Counted from the first letter of the stretch, positions 17,784 through 26,690 are shown. The stretch is 37,451 nucleotides of DNA from a bacterium (GCA_027484965.1 JAIXRY010000016.1:1-37451); one strand, 5' to 3'. Translations and numbers: made by a program. The notes: generated by a model from the letters alone, not told the origin.

Positions 17784-19112
17784 TTAGTTGATCTCAGATG
17801 CAAAAGCTGCAAACGCATTTTCTGAAGTTTCAGCTCCAGAACCATTAGGGTTGCCTTGCAAATCGGTAGGCTTACCTTCAATTACTGACTTTGCAGTAGC
17901 AAGCTCTTTTGATAATGCCACTAAAGCAGAATCGCTACTTGCTTTTTCAGCCTTTAAGCTTTCCAATTCAGCTTTTAAGGCGGTTTCACTTGCTATTTTG
18001 GCGTTAAGTTGCGCTTGCAACTCTTCACCTTTCTTGTTAGCATCTGCCAACATTTCGGCTGTTATCTCCGTTTCGCCATTGGCATCAGCTGCGGAGCTTT
18101 TGCCAGATAAAAACGATAGAAATCCCCAACCTTGAACTTTGCTATTTGGGAGCTTCATTGTATTACTGTTTGATTGATTGCTTTTAGATAATTCAGATTT
18201 AGTTCCACGAACGAAATCAATGGCATCCTGAAGGGTGCCGATTTCGTCCACTAAACCTACTTCTATGGCATCTTGGGCCATAAAGATTCTGCCGGTAAAA
18301 ACAGGCTGATCCGCTGTTTGCGGTCTTACTGTTTTTACGTGGTTAATAAACTGCTGTGCATGTGGTTTAAGAATACTTTGCTTCATAAGATCCGTATTAC
18401 CAGCTTCTAAAGCATTATACTCCTCATTCTTCTGTGTACTTTGAGGAGCGTAAACCGTTACACGTTTTAACCCTGTTTTTTCCTGATAGCCACGGCTATC
18501 GGTATAGGTCATCATAGTGCCAATGCTTCCAACTAAGGCAGTAGCGTTTGAGGCAAATACCCGATTAGTAGAAACACCTGAATAAAGTGCTGCGCTTGCC
18601 ATTAATCCATTAGCAAAAGCCGCTGAAGGCTTTTGCAAATTGGAAATTATCTTAGCGAAGTTATCCAAGCCATCTACTGAACCACCAGGGCTATCAATAT
18701 CAAGAACAAAGCCTTTTACATTAGGCTCTGTATCTAATTGCATTAAAATCTCACCTATACTTTGAGTTCCAAGTGCACCGCAAAAATCATCTTTAATCAT
18801 TACGCCAGAAATAGGCACAACTATTACGCTGTTAGGCGTGATGTTGTTGGTATTGAGCATACCAGAAAATTCATAGTTAGCATTGCGCTGGTACCAATAG
18901 GTTACTTTTCCATCAGGTGCCACAGCATACGGCATTGCCGTATTTTGGGAAGGCGAAGTACTTAGAATTTTATCAGTTACATTATTGAAGTAGTCACTAA
19001 TCAGGTTGTGAAACTGATTAGCTGAATTTTCTTCAATGCACCAAGCACCAGATAGCAGCTTGTGGAGCTGCGTAATATTCAAAGGCACTAATTGATAAAC
19101 ATCTTTTTTCAC
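17784..19112 (-). CDS. S49 (SppA/ClpP-fold) head maturation protease with C-terminal scaffold-like region
   Basis: GFVLDIDSPGGSVDGLDNFAKII...AFANGLMASAALYSGVSTNRVFASNATALVGSIGTMMTY; C-terminus is coiled coil. Confidence 0.85.
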   Translation of the reverse strand: MKKDVYQLVPLNITQLHKLLSGAWCIEENSANQFHNLISDYFNNVTDKILSTSPSQNTAMPYAVAPDGKVTYWYQRNANYEFSGMLNTNNITPNSVIVVPISGVMIKDDFCGALGTQSIGEILMQLDTEPNVKGFVLDIDSPGGSVDGLDNFAKIISNLQKPSAAFANGLMASAALYSGVSTNRVFASNATALVGSIGTMMTYTDSRGYQEKTGLKRVTVYAPQSTQKNEEYNALEAGNTDLMKQSILKPHAQQFINHVKTVRPQTADQPVFTGRIFMAQDAIEVGLVDEIGTLQDAIDFVRGTKSELSKSNQSNSNTMKLPNSKVQGWGFLSFLSGKSSAADANGETEITAEMLADANKKGEELQAQLNAKIASETALKAELESLKAEKASSDSALVALSKELATAKSVIEGKPTDLQGNPNGSGAETSENAFAAFASEIN

Positions 19113-19150
19113 GCTGCAACTAACAGCCGTTTAAAACAAGAAAAAGGGAC

Positions 19151-19175
19151 AAAAAAAGCCCCTCAAACGAGGGGC
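19151..19175 (-). terminator. Strong intrinsic terminator upstream of the protease/capsid operon
   Basis: Minus: GCCCCTC-GTTT-GAGGGGC-TTTTTTT. Confidence 0.85.
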
Positions 19176-19209
19176 GAAGGTTACTGAGAGAGAGAAAATT
19201 AAGCAGTTA

Positions 19210-19578
19210 CTATTGTATTTGTGGCAAAACCAAGTCCTTGTTACGGCTTTGCACCAATCGGAACATTGCCGATTCGTGTTCCACAATACCAGCACCTAGA
19301 ATAATATCAATCTGATTGATAATATTAAATGAGCGTTCAACATCGTGGCTACTGATGGCATTATCCTTGGCCAATACAAACAAGCCAGCACGGCAATCTG
19401 TGCAAGCTTGCATCACCTCAATAGGTGAGTAAGTAGTGGCAAGGAAATCAATTACTTTTTCTTGGATGGATTTGTAAACAGGATTGTTTACATCGTTTTG
19501 TGCTTCTCTGAACAAATCTAAGTTGATAGGTTCAATAAACTTTGAAGCGGTGTTGTTCGTGTCGTTTCTCGTTGACAT
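19210..19578 (-). CDS. Hypothetical protein with structured leader
   Basis: Start trimmed from 19650 to MSTRNDTNNTASKF at 19578; the 24-aa upstream extension is read from structured leader RNA. Confidence 0.65.
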   Translation of the reverse strand: MSTRNDTNNTASKFIEPINLDLFREAQNDVNNPVYKSIQEKVIDFLATTYSPIEVMQACTDCRAGLFVLAKDNAISSHDVERSFNIINQIDIILGAGIVEHESAMFRLVQSRNKDLVLPQIQ

Positions 19579-19717
19579 TTTTTTGGATGTTTTAAATAAA
19601 GCCCTTACTGGTCGAGAAACGACACGACGGAGGTTTAGACGGACTTGCACCGTCCCTGTAAGGGCTATTTCTTTAATACCAGAAAATCTTTGGGATTTTC
19701 GTCGTAATCATTTCTCG
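19559..19717 (-). promoter_or_regulatory. Candidate cis-regulatory leader RNA with mutually exclusive stems
   Basis: Outer stem AGCCCTTAC/GTAAGGGCT (19658-19666/19600-19608), internal GACGG/CCGTC, and 13-bp complement CGAGAAACGACAC between 19613-19625 and 19559-19571 (codons 3-7). Confidence 0.6.
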
Positions 19718-19760
19718 AATGGCAATTACCTTAAAAACAAGTTAGCTTCCAAACCTTTTT

Positions 19761-20276
19761 TTAATCGACAAGTATAAATTTTTCAGCAGGCACCAACATT
19801 TTCTGTTGAATGGTGAAGTTAAGCACTCTGGTACCTTTAGCAGGTCCTTCACCGGTAAGCACCTGAAAAGACAGTGTACCAAAGCAATCAGCTTCGGCAA
19901 TCATATAAGCAAGCTCATTGTATGGTTTCGCCATACACCAGCAACCTTCATTTTGAATATTTCCAAGCAGCACAATAAGCTCATCGGTAGGCGCTGGAAT
20001 TTCCCCTTGAATGGTATGCATCCAATAAGTACCATTCTCATCGGTAACAGGTTCAATACTTAAACCACAATTAAAGTTTGGGCAGTGCATAGCAAGCCAA
20101 GGCAAACTATAATCAATTATAGTTTGCGCACTTTCTCCAGAATTAGATGGATTGTAAGCAAAATTTGAATTCAATGGATAATTTCCATATTGTTCAAAAT
20201 TGCGAGGGGTAATATAAAGTTCTACAATACCTGGTATTGAATCTTCATATTGTTTTTCAACTTCGATTAGGGGCAT
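19761..20276 (-). CDS. Hypothetical phage protein
   Basis: 171 aa ORF with good coding character. Confidence 0.6.
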   Translation of the reverse strand: MPLIEVEKQYEDSIPGIVELYITPRNFEQYGNYPLNSNFAYNPSNSGESAQTIIDYSLPWLAMHCPNFNCGLSIEPVTDENGTYWMHTIQGEIPAPTDELIVLLGNIQNEGCWCMAKPYNELAYMIAEADCFGTLSFQVLTGEGPAKGTRVLNFTIQQKMLVPAEKFILVD

Positions 20277-20323
20277 AGCTGCAAAAGGGACAAAACTCAG
20301 AATTAAGGGACAAAACGCACATT

Positions 20324-20785
20324 TTATAATTTAAATCCGTGGCGTTGCCAATGCTTTTTTAAAGCATCGAATTTTATGTAAACTTCTTCAGGATCGTACT
20401 TAGCTAGAAAGCTGTAAATAGTGTTGTGCTGTTCACCAGTCAAAGGATAGTGTACATTCATGTACAACATAAATTCTTCCTTGAACATTTCTTCCACCTG
20501 ATTATTAAATTCCCTTATTGCTATTTCTTTCATAAACGTGCTACCATTCCTCAAAAAGAAGGTATCAGTAAAAAAGAATTCCAATTCACAAGGGTATTTA
20601 CCTACTACATCCTGAATAGACTTGTTGCTGCGATTAGTTTTCATCGCAGCCAAAAGGTGGGAGCAAATACTATTCTTATTGCTTACGATAAGCGGCTTTT
20701 CGTCTGGCTTAAGTCTATTCTTTATATAGATATAAGCAGTACGCTTTAAGGGTACCTTAATAGGTATTAGGTTACTTGAATTCAT
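20324..20785 (-). CDS. Hypothetical phage protein
   Basis: 153 aa ORF preceded by the AAGTCGCCAAACTATG motif. Confidence 0.6.
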   Translation of the reverse strand: MNSSNLIPIKVPLKRTAYIYIKNRLKPDEKPLIVSNKNSICSHLLAAMKTNRSNKSIQDVVGKYPCELEFFFTDTFFLRNGSTFMKEIAIREFNNQVEEMFKEEFMLYMNVHYPLTGEQHNTIYSFLAKYDPEEVYIKFDALKKHWQRHGFKL

Positions 20786-20798
20786 AGTTTGGCGACTT
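20783..20798 (-). promoter_or_regulatory. AAGTCGCCAAACTATG start-site motif
   Basis: Same 16-mer as 24488-24503. Confidence 0.6.
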
Positions 20799-20813
20799 AG
20801 AACTCAAATATAA

Positions 20814-21101
20814 CTATTTAAGAGCTTCAGTAACCTTTGTAAAGAAATCAGCTACATTTTTTAAAGCCTTCATATACTCCGCTTCGTTGGTTTCTGCGTA
20901 AGCAGAAAGCAAATGCAGGAATTGCTGATCAGAAATACGGTCACGGGTTACAGTGTAGTTATATCCAATACTGCCATCACCAAGCGTGTATTTATCAATA
21001 CAAACGTAAACTTGCTGATAATCAGATAGAACCTTAACGAACTGCGAACCAAATAGAGGGGTTTCGCGCTTGAAATAAACAGGGAATTTGTGATTTTTCA
21101 T
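20814..21101 (-). CDS. Hypothetical phage protein
   Basis: Start trimmed to MKNHKFPVYFKRET at 21101; the track extension (MSERQKCQ...) is translated from the repeat array. Confidence 0.55.
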   Translation of the reverse strand: MKNHKFPVYFKRETPLFGSQFVKVLSDYQQVYVCIDKYTLGDGSIGYNYTVTRDRISDQQFLHLLSAYAETNEAEYMKALKNVADFFTKVTEALK

Positions 21102-21129
21102 AAGCGTATTGGGAATATGCGTTTTAGGG

Positions 21130-21351
21130 TTCTGACACTTCTGACGTTCTGACAACCTATGGTTATCAGATAGTTACGTGTCAGAACTTGGATTTTTTTG
21201 TCAGAAGTGTCAGAACTCCAAATTTTCTTTGGAGTTCTGACAACTTCTGACACTTCTGCCACCTTTACTACTGTATTTATTTACTTTTTTTATTTATTTA
21301 CTTAATTATTAGATAGTTACAAATCTTGTCAGAACGTCAGAAGTGTCAGAA
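21130..21351. repeat. Iteron-like array of GTCAGAA/TTCTGAC with nested inverted repeats (candidate origin or operator)
   Basis: 11 exact copies in 222 bp; 26-bp perfect inverted repeat (21130-21155/21326-21351); central 14-bp hairpin (21209-21222/21228-21241); AT-rich stretch 21265-21325. Confidence 0.85.
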
Positions 21352-21448
21352 GCCGATTTTGAGAAATTTGAAACGTTTTTTTATTTTGGTAAAAAAGAGT
21401 GAGTTAATCAATCAATTAACTCACCTATCTAATAGCCTCAATGCCTTT

Positions 21449-24400
21449 TTAAAAAGGCATTGGAGCTTCTGCTGTATCTACATTATCCGCAGTAGTAACA
21501 GAAGAATCAAAAATCTGATCTTCTAACATTGCATCAGAGGAACCCTTATTGTAGCTAACAACTGCTTTAATATCTACATCAAGCTCATTAAGGTCGAATA
21601 GGTAACCACTGGTTCTTTCTGGCCCAAATCGAACAGCAGAAACAGGTCTAACAAAGGCTTTACTAAGTTTTAGTTTATCTAGTATGGTTTGCTTAGGCAA
21701 ACCGATAGTTCCAAACATATTTCGGTGAATACCTAAATACTCATTGTGTATTTCGTTATACCGAACATAGATTTCGTTGCCTTTAATTATGTAGTGAAGC
21801 CCTTCTCTGATTTGTTTATTGGCAATTCCTGTATTGATACAATTCCAGAAGTTAGTAGTTTCTGAAACTGTGTGCATTTTTTTGGATTGATTGAGGCAAG
21901 AAACCTTAGCATAATCCCTAAACTGTCTAAGAGTAAAAGGGAATTGTAATTCCTTAGAAACAATCTTAAAAATGGCATCTAGAACAGCTACGTTGTTTAC
22001 CATTCTATCTGTGAGTTCAATTCCCTTAAATTCTTCTTTAAGCTCTCTGCTAGAATCTTTAAAAACATCTCTGAACTGTTCTTCAACTGCATTTCTAAGA
22101 TCAAGTAATTGGCACGTAACCGAAGTAATGTTAGCTTGTTGGAATTCTTGCATTAGCAAGAAGTTATCCCTTACTTCTTGGGTTCGCTCGTTTTTATTTA
22201 ATTCAAGCACAATCAACCTTTGAAGTAATGGATTATCGGTAGGATAATCATTACCGGTAACCATTACACCAGATGATATAGGTACGGTTTCCGTACCATA
22301 AGAAGAGTCTTTATTTGCCCTTTTGTAACCAAACCGATCCCATAAGCCTTTCAGCATATTGACTGTTTTATCGTTACCATTACGGAATTCTTCAAGACAA
22401 ATAACCAAGTTCTTAAACTGAGCCATCTCCCTTATTTTGGCTTTATCCGTGTTGGCATCACTGGATAAGTGCAAAGGATCCTGAGGCGTTCCAAACAAAA
22501 ATTGATTGGAACGTATCAGTTCACCTTTTCCAGATCCACCTTCACCATAGAGAAATAGCAAAGGGAAAAAGTTGTACTTGGCAAAAATGATATCAGAGAA
22601 TAAGCAGCTGATAGCAAATAGCATTGCAATCATTCCAGGATCACCGAAAACTTTATTGTGCATTGCTGCCCATTGCTTGAATTCAATGTTTCTAGCTTCA
22701 TACCTCAACTTCTTTTCATTATTGAAAAGCCCTGGATTGTTGTGGTATGATTTATTCCCCGCGGGAATGTAATAAGCACTATCCTTGATTTTAATAATCC
22801 CTTTTTCATCTGTAGGCAAGAATTGCTTATCCATATAAATGCCGTTGCAGAAGGCAAAAAAGCCATCGGCATTTTGCCCAAGTACATCTACTTGGCTACA
22901 GGATAATTCTTGCGCAAATAGTTTGGCTTTAATTCTTTGATGGTCTACAGCTGTACCCATAAAAAGGAAGTTTCCAGCACCTTCAACTAATTCTTTAAAG
23001 CTACCAAAGTTGGTAAGCGTTTTAGTTTCGGCATCAATCGTTTTAACCTTCCCTTTTATGTTGCGTAGCTCCAGCAATCTTCTTGCTGTTTTTCCACTTT
23101 CAATGTGGTAAAGTACCTTCATTGTAAAGTTGGAAAAGTGCTTACGAATAAATTTTTCACCTTTTAACTCAATCTTCCAATACTGATGATTGTATTCAAA
23201 GAATCCATATTCATCTAAATCATCTTTAGGATTGTAATCCTGATTGTAAGCACCTTTTGGAATCCATTCATGTCTACGAGATTCAAGGTCCTCATCGTCG
23301 TCAGAATCAGGTTCTGATACATACCTTTCTCTTTTTTTGGTAGGTTCCTTTGGTACAGGCTTTGGAGGTGTATTTAATGCCCAAGCTGGTAAGAACCTTT
23401 TAATTGTTACTGCAGAATTGTTTGGTTCTAGGATAGAACCAAAACCACTAGGCAGTTCAATTAAAGGTCTAAGGCCTTCAATGATATAATCTGCAAGGTC
23501 AGATTTATCAATCCGATCTTGCAAAAGGTCAATAAGGTGAACATTGGCATTTAATTCTTCCAAAAGAATAAATGCCTTTGGAACCTTTGGGTGGTACTTG
23601 TTGCCCTTGGCATTATACTTTTTACTATCCAATTCAACGGGTACCAACCTTTCAGGATCAGCATCACAAAGAATTAAGATAGGTGGACCATTTAAAATAC
23701 CAGAGCGAAGAAATTCATTTTTCTGAGCTCCGTTTTGTCCACGGCTTGCAATCCAGTTGTATTGAGGATAGAAAAAACTAGCAAGAATTGCTGTTTTTTC
23801 AGATTCTACCACAACAGTAAGCGATTTGTTAACATCGAATAGATGTTCACCAAATAAGCAGAACTGGTAAACTTCACCAGGGTTTCTGCCGGTTATAGAT
23901 CTAGGAAAAAAATCCTTATCCCTTTTTCCGTTAGAACCATATAGAACAGATTTTCTATTGTAAAGCTTGCCATCTCTATCAACAAATAAGAAGCAAGTCC
24001 AAAGCCTATTTTCTTTGTCCAGATAACCACCAACATTCCATTTTTCGAGGTGCTCCGCTGTAACGCCAAGCTGCAAAGCGAAATTATGAAAAGGTGTGTT
24101 ACTGATGCGCATAGCATCAGTAGCAACTTTAGGACTTGGCCACAAGACTACAGTCTTGGGCATAGGCACCTTTTCAATATTGAGCGGTGCCAAGTTGCTG
24201 AATTCAGCAGCTTGCTTTAAAGCTTCTTTAAAGTCGCAATTGTTCGCCTTGGCTATAAAATCAATAGCGTTTAAATTTTCGTTACCATCTGCAAAATCCT
24301 TATAATACCAAGTACCAGAACTAGCTTGAAACAAGTTAGAACTGGCATTTTTCTCATCCCGAAAAACGGACTTGAACAAAGTCCCTTTTCGGTACGGGTT

Positions 24401-24490
24401 AGGCAAGTGAGGGATAAGGCGGTAAAATATATCTAGGCCACCATCGGTGGCTCTTAGGATTTCTTCTTTATCAAGGTTATTAACACTCAT
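21449..24490 (-). CDS. Primase-helicase fusion (TOPRIM plus SF3/D5-like ATPase)
   Basis: 1013 aa; TVVVESEKTAILASF...ILILCDADPE (TOPRIM-like); FLYGEGGSGKGELIRSNQFLFG (Walker A), VICLEEFRNG, VMVTGNDYP. Confidence 0.8.
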   Translation of the reverse strand: MSVNNLDKEEILRATDGGLDIFYRLIPHLPNPYRKGTLFKSVFRDEKNASSNLFQASSGTWYYKDFADGNENLNAIDFIAKANNCDFKEALKQAAEFSNLAPLNIEKVPMPKTVVLWPSPKVATDAMRISNTPFHNFALQLGVTAEHLEKWNVGGYLDKENRLWTCFLFVDRDGKLYNRKSVLYGSNGKRDKDFFPRSITGRNPGEVYQFCLFGEHLFDVNKSLTVVVESEKTAILASFFYPQYNWIASRGQNGAQKNEFLRSGILNGPPILILCDADPERLVPVELDSKKYNAKGNKYHPKVPKAFILLEELNANVHLIDLLQDRIDKSDLADYIIEGLRPLIELPSGFGSILEPNNSAVTIKRFLPAWALNTPPKPVPKEPTKKRERYVSEPDSDDDEDLESRRHEWIPKGAYNQDYNPKDDLDEYGFFEYNHQYWKIELKGEKFIRKHFSNFTMKVLYHIESGKTARRLLELRNIKGKVKTIDAETKTLTNFGSFKELVEGAGNFLFMGTAVDHQRIKAKLFAQELSCSQVDVLGQNADGFFAFCNGIYMDKQFLPTDEKGIIKIKDSAYYIPAGNKSYHNNPGLFNNEKKLRYEARNIEFKQWAAMHNKVFGDPGMIAMLFAISCLFSDIIFAKYNFFPLLFLYGEGGSGKGELIRSNQFLFGTPQDPLHLSSDANTDKAKIREMAQFKNLVICLEEFRNGNDKTVNMLKGLWDRFGYKRANKDSSYGTETVPISSGVMVTGNDYPTDNPLLQRLIVLELNKNERTQEVRDNFLLMQEFQQANITSVTCQLLDLRNAVEEQFRDVFKDSSRELKEEFKGIELTDRMVNNVAVLDAIFKIVSKELQFPFTLRQFRDYAKVSCLNQSKKMHTVSETTNFWNCINTGIANKQIREGLHYIIKGNEIYVRYNEIHNEYLGIHRNMFGTIGLPKQTILDKLKLSKAFVRPVSAVRFGPERTSGYLFDLNELDVDIKAVVSYNKGSSDAMLEDQIFDSSVTTADNVDTAEAPMPF

Positions 24491-24503
24491 AGTTTGGCGA
24501 CTT
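24488..24503 (-). promoter_or_regulatory. AAGTCGCCAAACTATG start-site motif
   Basis: Identical 16-mer upstream of and including the start codons at 24490 and 20785. Confidence 0.6.
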
Positions 24504-24559
24504 TAAGGGCATGCAGTTTAGGTAGTAAATCAAAAAAAGTAAGGGAAGTAAAAAGTGGC

Positions 24560-25540
24560 TTAAATAGGCAGTTTATCAACTCTCATACGTTTGAATTCTT
24601 TAAAAGAAAGTGGCTCGCCATTTTCTTTAAGAATCACTTTCCAATTATCGCCTTGAGCGATTTCTGGTTCATTAATTTGAGCGGTATAGATTTCAAACAA
24701 CTGCTTTAAACTCTGTTCACGTTCAAAGTCTTGCTGCTCGCCTTCTTTAGCTTTCAGTTTGGTAAAGGCAGTGCAAGTGCCTTTACCATTAATTTCAACC
24801 CATTCTTTAGGGTAGTTTTCATCACCAGGTTCAAAGGAAAATGAAGCCAATAGAATATCACAATCATGGTTTACATTCTTCTGGCAATTGTCACAGAAAT
24901 GAGCAATAAAGCTCATTCCTTCTGTTCCGTTGCTTGGGCAGTAAGGTATTGGTTTAGATACAGAAACATCTTTATTCAATTTATTTAAAGGTGTTTTATA
25001 TCCCAGTCGGGCAGGGTGCTTAGGTTCGCCTTTTTTTGTGAGCTCTCCCAAGTGATATAATTCATCTGTTGGTAAGCTCTCTAATAACTTAACCTTACTT
25101 GCTTTTAAAACTGTATGCTTTAAAGCCAAATCTCCCCAGCAAAATATAACCTTAGAAATAGTTCGTACTTCAAACAAATGCTTAATTGTTGCAAGGTTTA
25201 TACCTTCAACAACTGGATCTACTTCGGTTGGTAAATCGTTGGGATTTGTAGCCCTAAAAGGGTACAAATTCATAAGTAACCAACCGCTACCAGGGCTAAC
25301 TTTCTGAGTAAACCGTTTAATCTTCTTAACGGTCATATCGTTTAATTCAAGGTCGGCAGTGCTTGGATTGGCACCAATCCAAAGCACATTATCAGACTTT
25401 GGATTAACACCAATCCAAAGAAGGTTATCGCTATAATCGTTTGGTTGCCCAAGTAAGAAGCGGTACTTATTTTCTGAATCAGTTGAACAAATCCTTGTGT
25501 TTTCACCGATTATATTCTTGGCGTGTTTAATCAGTTCCAT
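24560..25540 (-). CDS. DUF1643-like domain protein with C-terminal Cys-rich extension
   Basis: LLWIGANPSTADLELNDMTVKKIKRF...GWLLMNLYPFRATNPNDLP...FCWGDLA; C-terminal CDNCQKNVNHDC. Confidence 0.7.
   Translation of the reverse strand: MELIKHAKNIIGENTRICSTDSENKYRFLLGQPNDYSDNLLWIGVNPKSDNVLWIGANPSTADLELNDMTVKKIKRFTQKVSPGSGWLLMNLYPFRATNPNDLPTEVDPVVEGINLATIKHLFEVRTISKVIFCWGDLALKHTVLKASKVKLLESLPTDELYHLGELTKKGEPKHPARLGYKTPLNKLNKDVSVSKPIPYCPSNGTEGMSFIAHFCDNCQKNVNHDCDILLASFSFEPGDENYPKEWVEINGKGTCTAFTKLKAKEGEQQDFEREQSLKQLFEIYTAQINEPEIAQGDNWKVILKENGEPLSFKEFKRMRVDKLPI
25365..25436. repeat. Tandem 36-bp duplication inside the DUF1643-like gene
   Basis: GGATTGGCACCAATCCAAAGCACATTATCAGACTTT / GGATTAACACCAATCCAAAGAAGGTTATCGCTATAA; protein ...DNLLWIGVNPKSDNVLWIGANPST... 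Confidence 0.75.
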
Positions 25541-25545
25541 AGGAT

Positions 25546-25761
25546 TTAAGCTAATGGCTTTTTGTTTAGTTTTAATGTTGAGTACCTTACATATACAATT
25601 CTTTCTGCTTGATACTCCATTTCACAACTTTTACATTCAGTATTAATAGTGTCATCTAATCCAACAAAAGGAAGTTCATAAGCATCATTATCTTTAAATC
25701 CGCAATACGGACAAGTAAGATAAAGAGTTCGAGTAGTATTAATTGGTTTAGGATTTTTCAT
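25546..25761 (-). CDS. Small zinc-ribbon-like protein
   Basis: CPYCGFKD...CKSCEMEY; start trimmed from 25779 to MKNPKPINTTRT. Confidence 0.55.
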   Translation of the reverse strand: MKNPKPINTTRTLYLTCPYCGFKDNDAYELPFVGLDDTINTECKSCEMEYQAERIVYVRYSTLKLNKKPLA

Positions 25762-26029
25762 TGATTGCAAGCTTTTCAAGTTCTAAATCAATTACATCGT
25801 CAGTTCTACCTTGATCAAATTCTATTTTAAAGTATGAACCCTTTAGTGTTTTGTAATTTTGCATGTTTTCGGACAAGCAATAATTCTCTACTTCCAAAAT
25901 ACCATCAATGAAATTGATACGGTTTAAATGGTTGGAAAGGGAGTTGATTGCTTTTTCAGCTGATTCAGCTTCAATCTCTAATTCACAAATCATAGGAATT
26001 GAGATTGTTACGTTGATTGGGTATTTCAT
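25748..26029 (-). CDS. Hypothetical phage protein
   Basis: Start MKYPINVTISIPMICELEIEAESAEKAI; trimmed from 26059. Confidence 0.5.
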   Translation of the reverse strand: MKYPINVTISIPMICELEIEAESAEKAINSLSNHLNRINFIDGILEVENYCLSENMQNYKTLKGSYFKIEFDQGRTDDVIDLELEKLAINEKS

Positions 26030-26030
26030 A

Positions 26031-26633
26031 TTAGGATAGTGTGCTTTTAGATAACTCAATTGCCTTTTTAAGGGATTCTATATCACCAATTTCAACTCCG
26101 TTTCTGCAACAGAAATCAAGACTGCCACCAAGCTCTAAAGCACGGTCTTCTGTAATTTCTTCAACATCATCAGGTGCCTTATTACTTGGCTCGTGATGGC
26201 ATTTTGCAATAAACCCGTTATCGTCTTTAGTAAATCCAAAGAAGGGCTGTAATAAAAATCCTAGGTCAAAAAATCTAATATCATTGATATCGACATCTAA
26301 CTCAAAAGGAAAATGAAGCTGGTGCTTCTTTTTGGACTTAAACTCCCAGACTGTTGCATTTACGGAGTTAGAAAGCTTTTTGCTAATCTTAAACAGTTTT
26401 TCATCCATCGGATTTTCAGAAACAAAACCGTAAAATTTCTTGCTGAAATGTACTCTACTAGAATTGTAGCAGTGATAAACAGCTTGCTTTACTCCAAACT
26501 CATCGCATTTTGAAAGAAAATGCTCATCTGCTTTAAGCCATTTCTCAAAGAAAGAAATGAGCTTATTATAAGTTTCAGTTCCTTTTTTTACGTGCCATAA
26601 ATATGGCTTAACCTGGAATTTTTTTGTTGCCAT
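26031..26633 (-). CDS. Hypothetical phage protein
   Basis: 200 aa ORF. Confidence 0.6.
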   Translation of the reverse strand: MATKKFQVKPYLWHVKKGTETYNKLISFFEKWLKADEHFLSKCDEFGVKQAVYHCYNSSRVHFSKKFYGFVSENPMDEKLFKISKKLSNSVNATVWEFKSKKKHQLHFPFELDVDINDIRFFDLGFLLQPFFGFTKDDNGFIAKCHHEPSNKAPDDVEEITEDRALELGGSLDFCCRNGVEIGDIESLKKAIELSKSTLS

Positions 26634-26690
26634 TGTGTGTGTAGTTCAGTAAGGCTGTCCACCCTTTAAGGTTATGATTGTGTGTTAGAG

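Noticed and set aside
19600-19666. 67-nt stem-closed element resembling a tRNA on the minus strand (T-arm-like GACGGTGCAAGTCCGTC)
   Set aside because: No proper D arm, anticodon loop or arm order; kept only as a structured leader RNA.
21102-21155. N-terminal extension MSERQKCQNPKTHIPNTL of the 20814 ORF
   Set aside because: Codons come from the repeat array; the internal Met at 21101 is a more likely start.
21130-21351. CRISPR array
   Set aside because: Repeats are 7-9 bp, in both orientations and without uniform spacers.
21326-21526. Plus-strand ORF starting MSERQKCQK
   Set aside because: Its N-terminus is a translation of the inverted repeat array and the rest is antisense to the primase-helicase gene.
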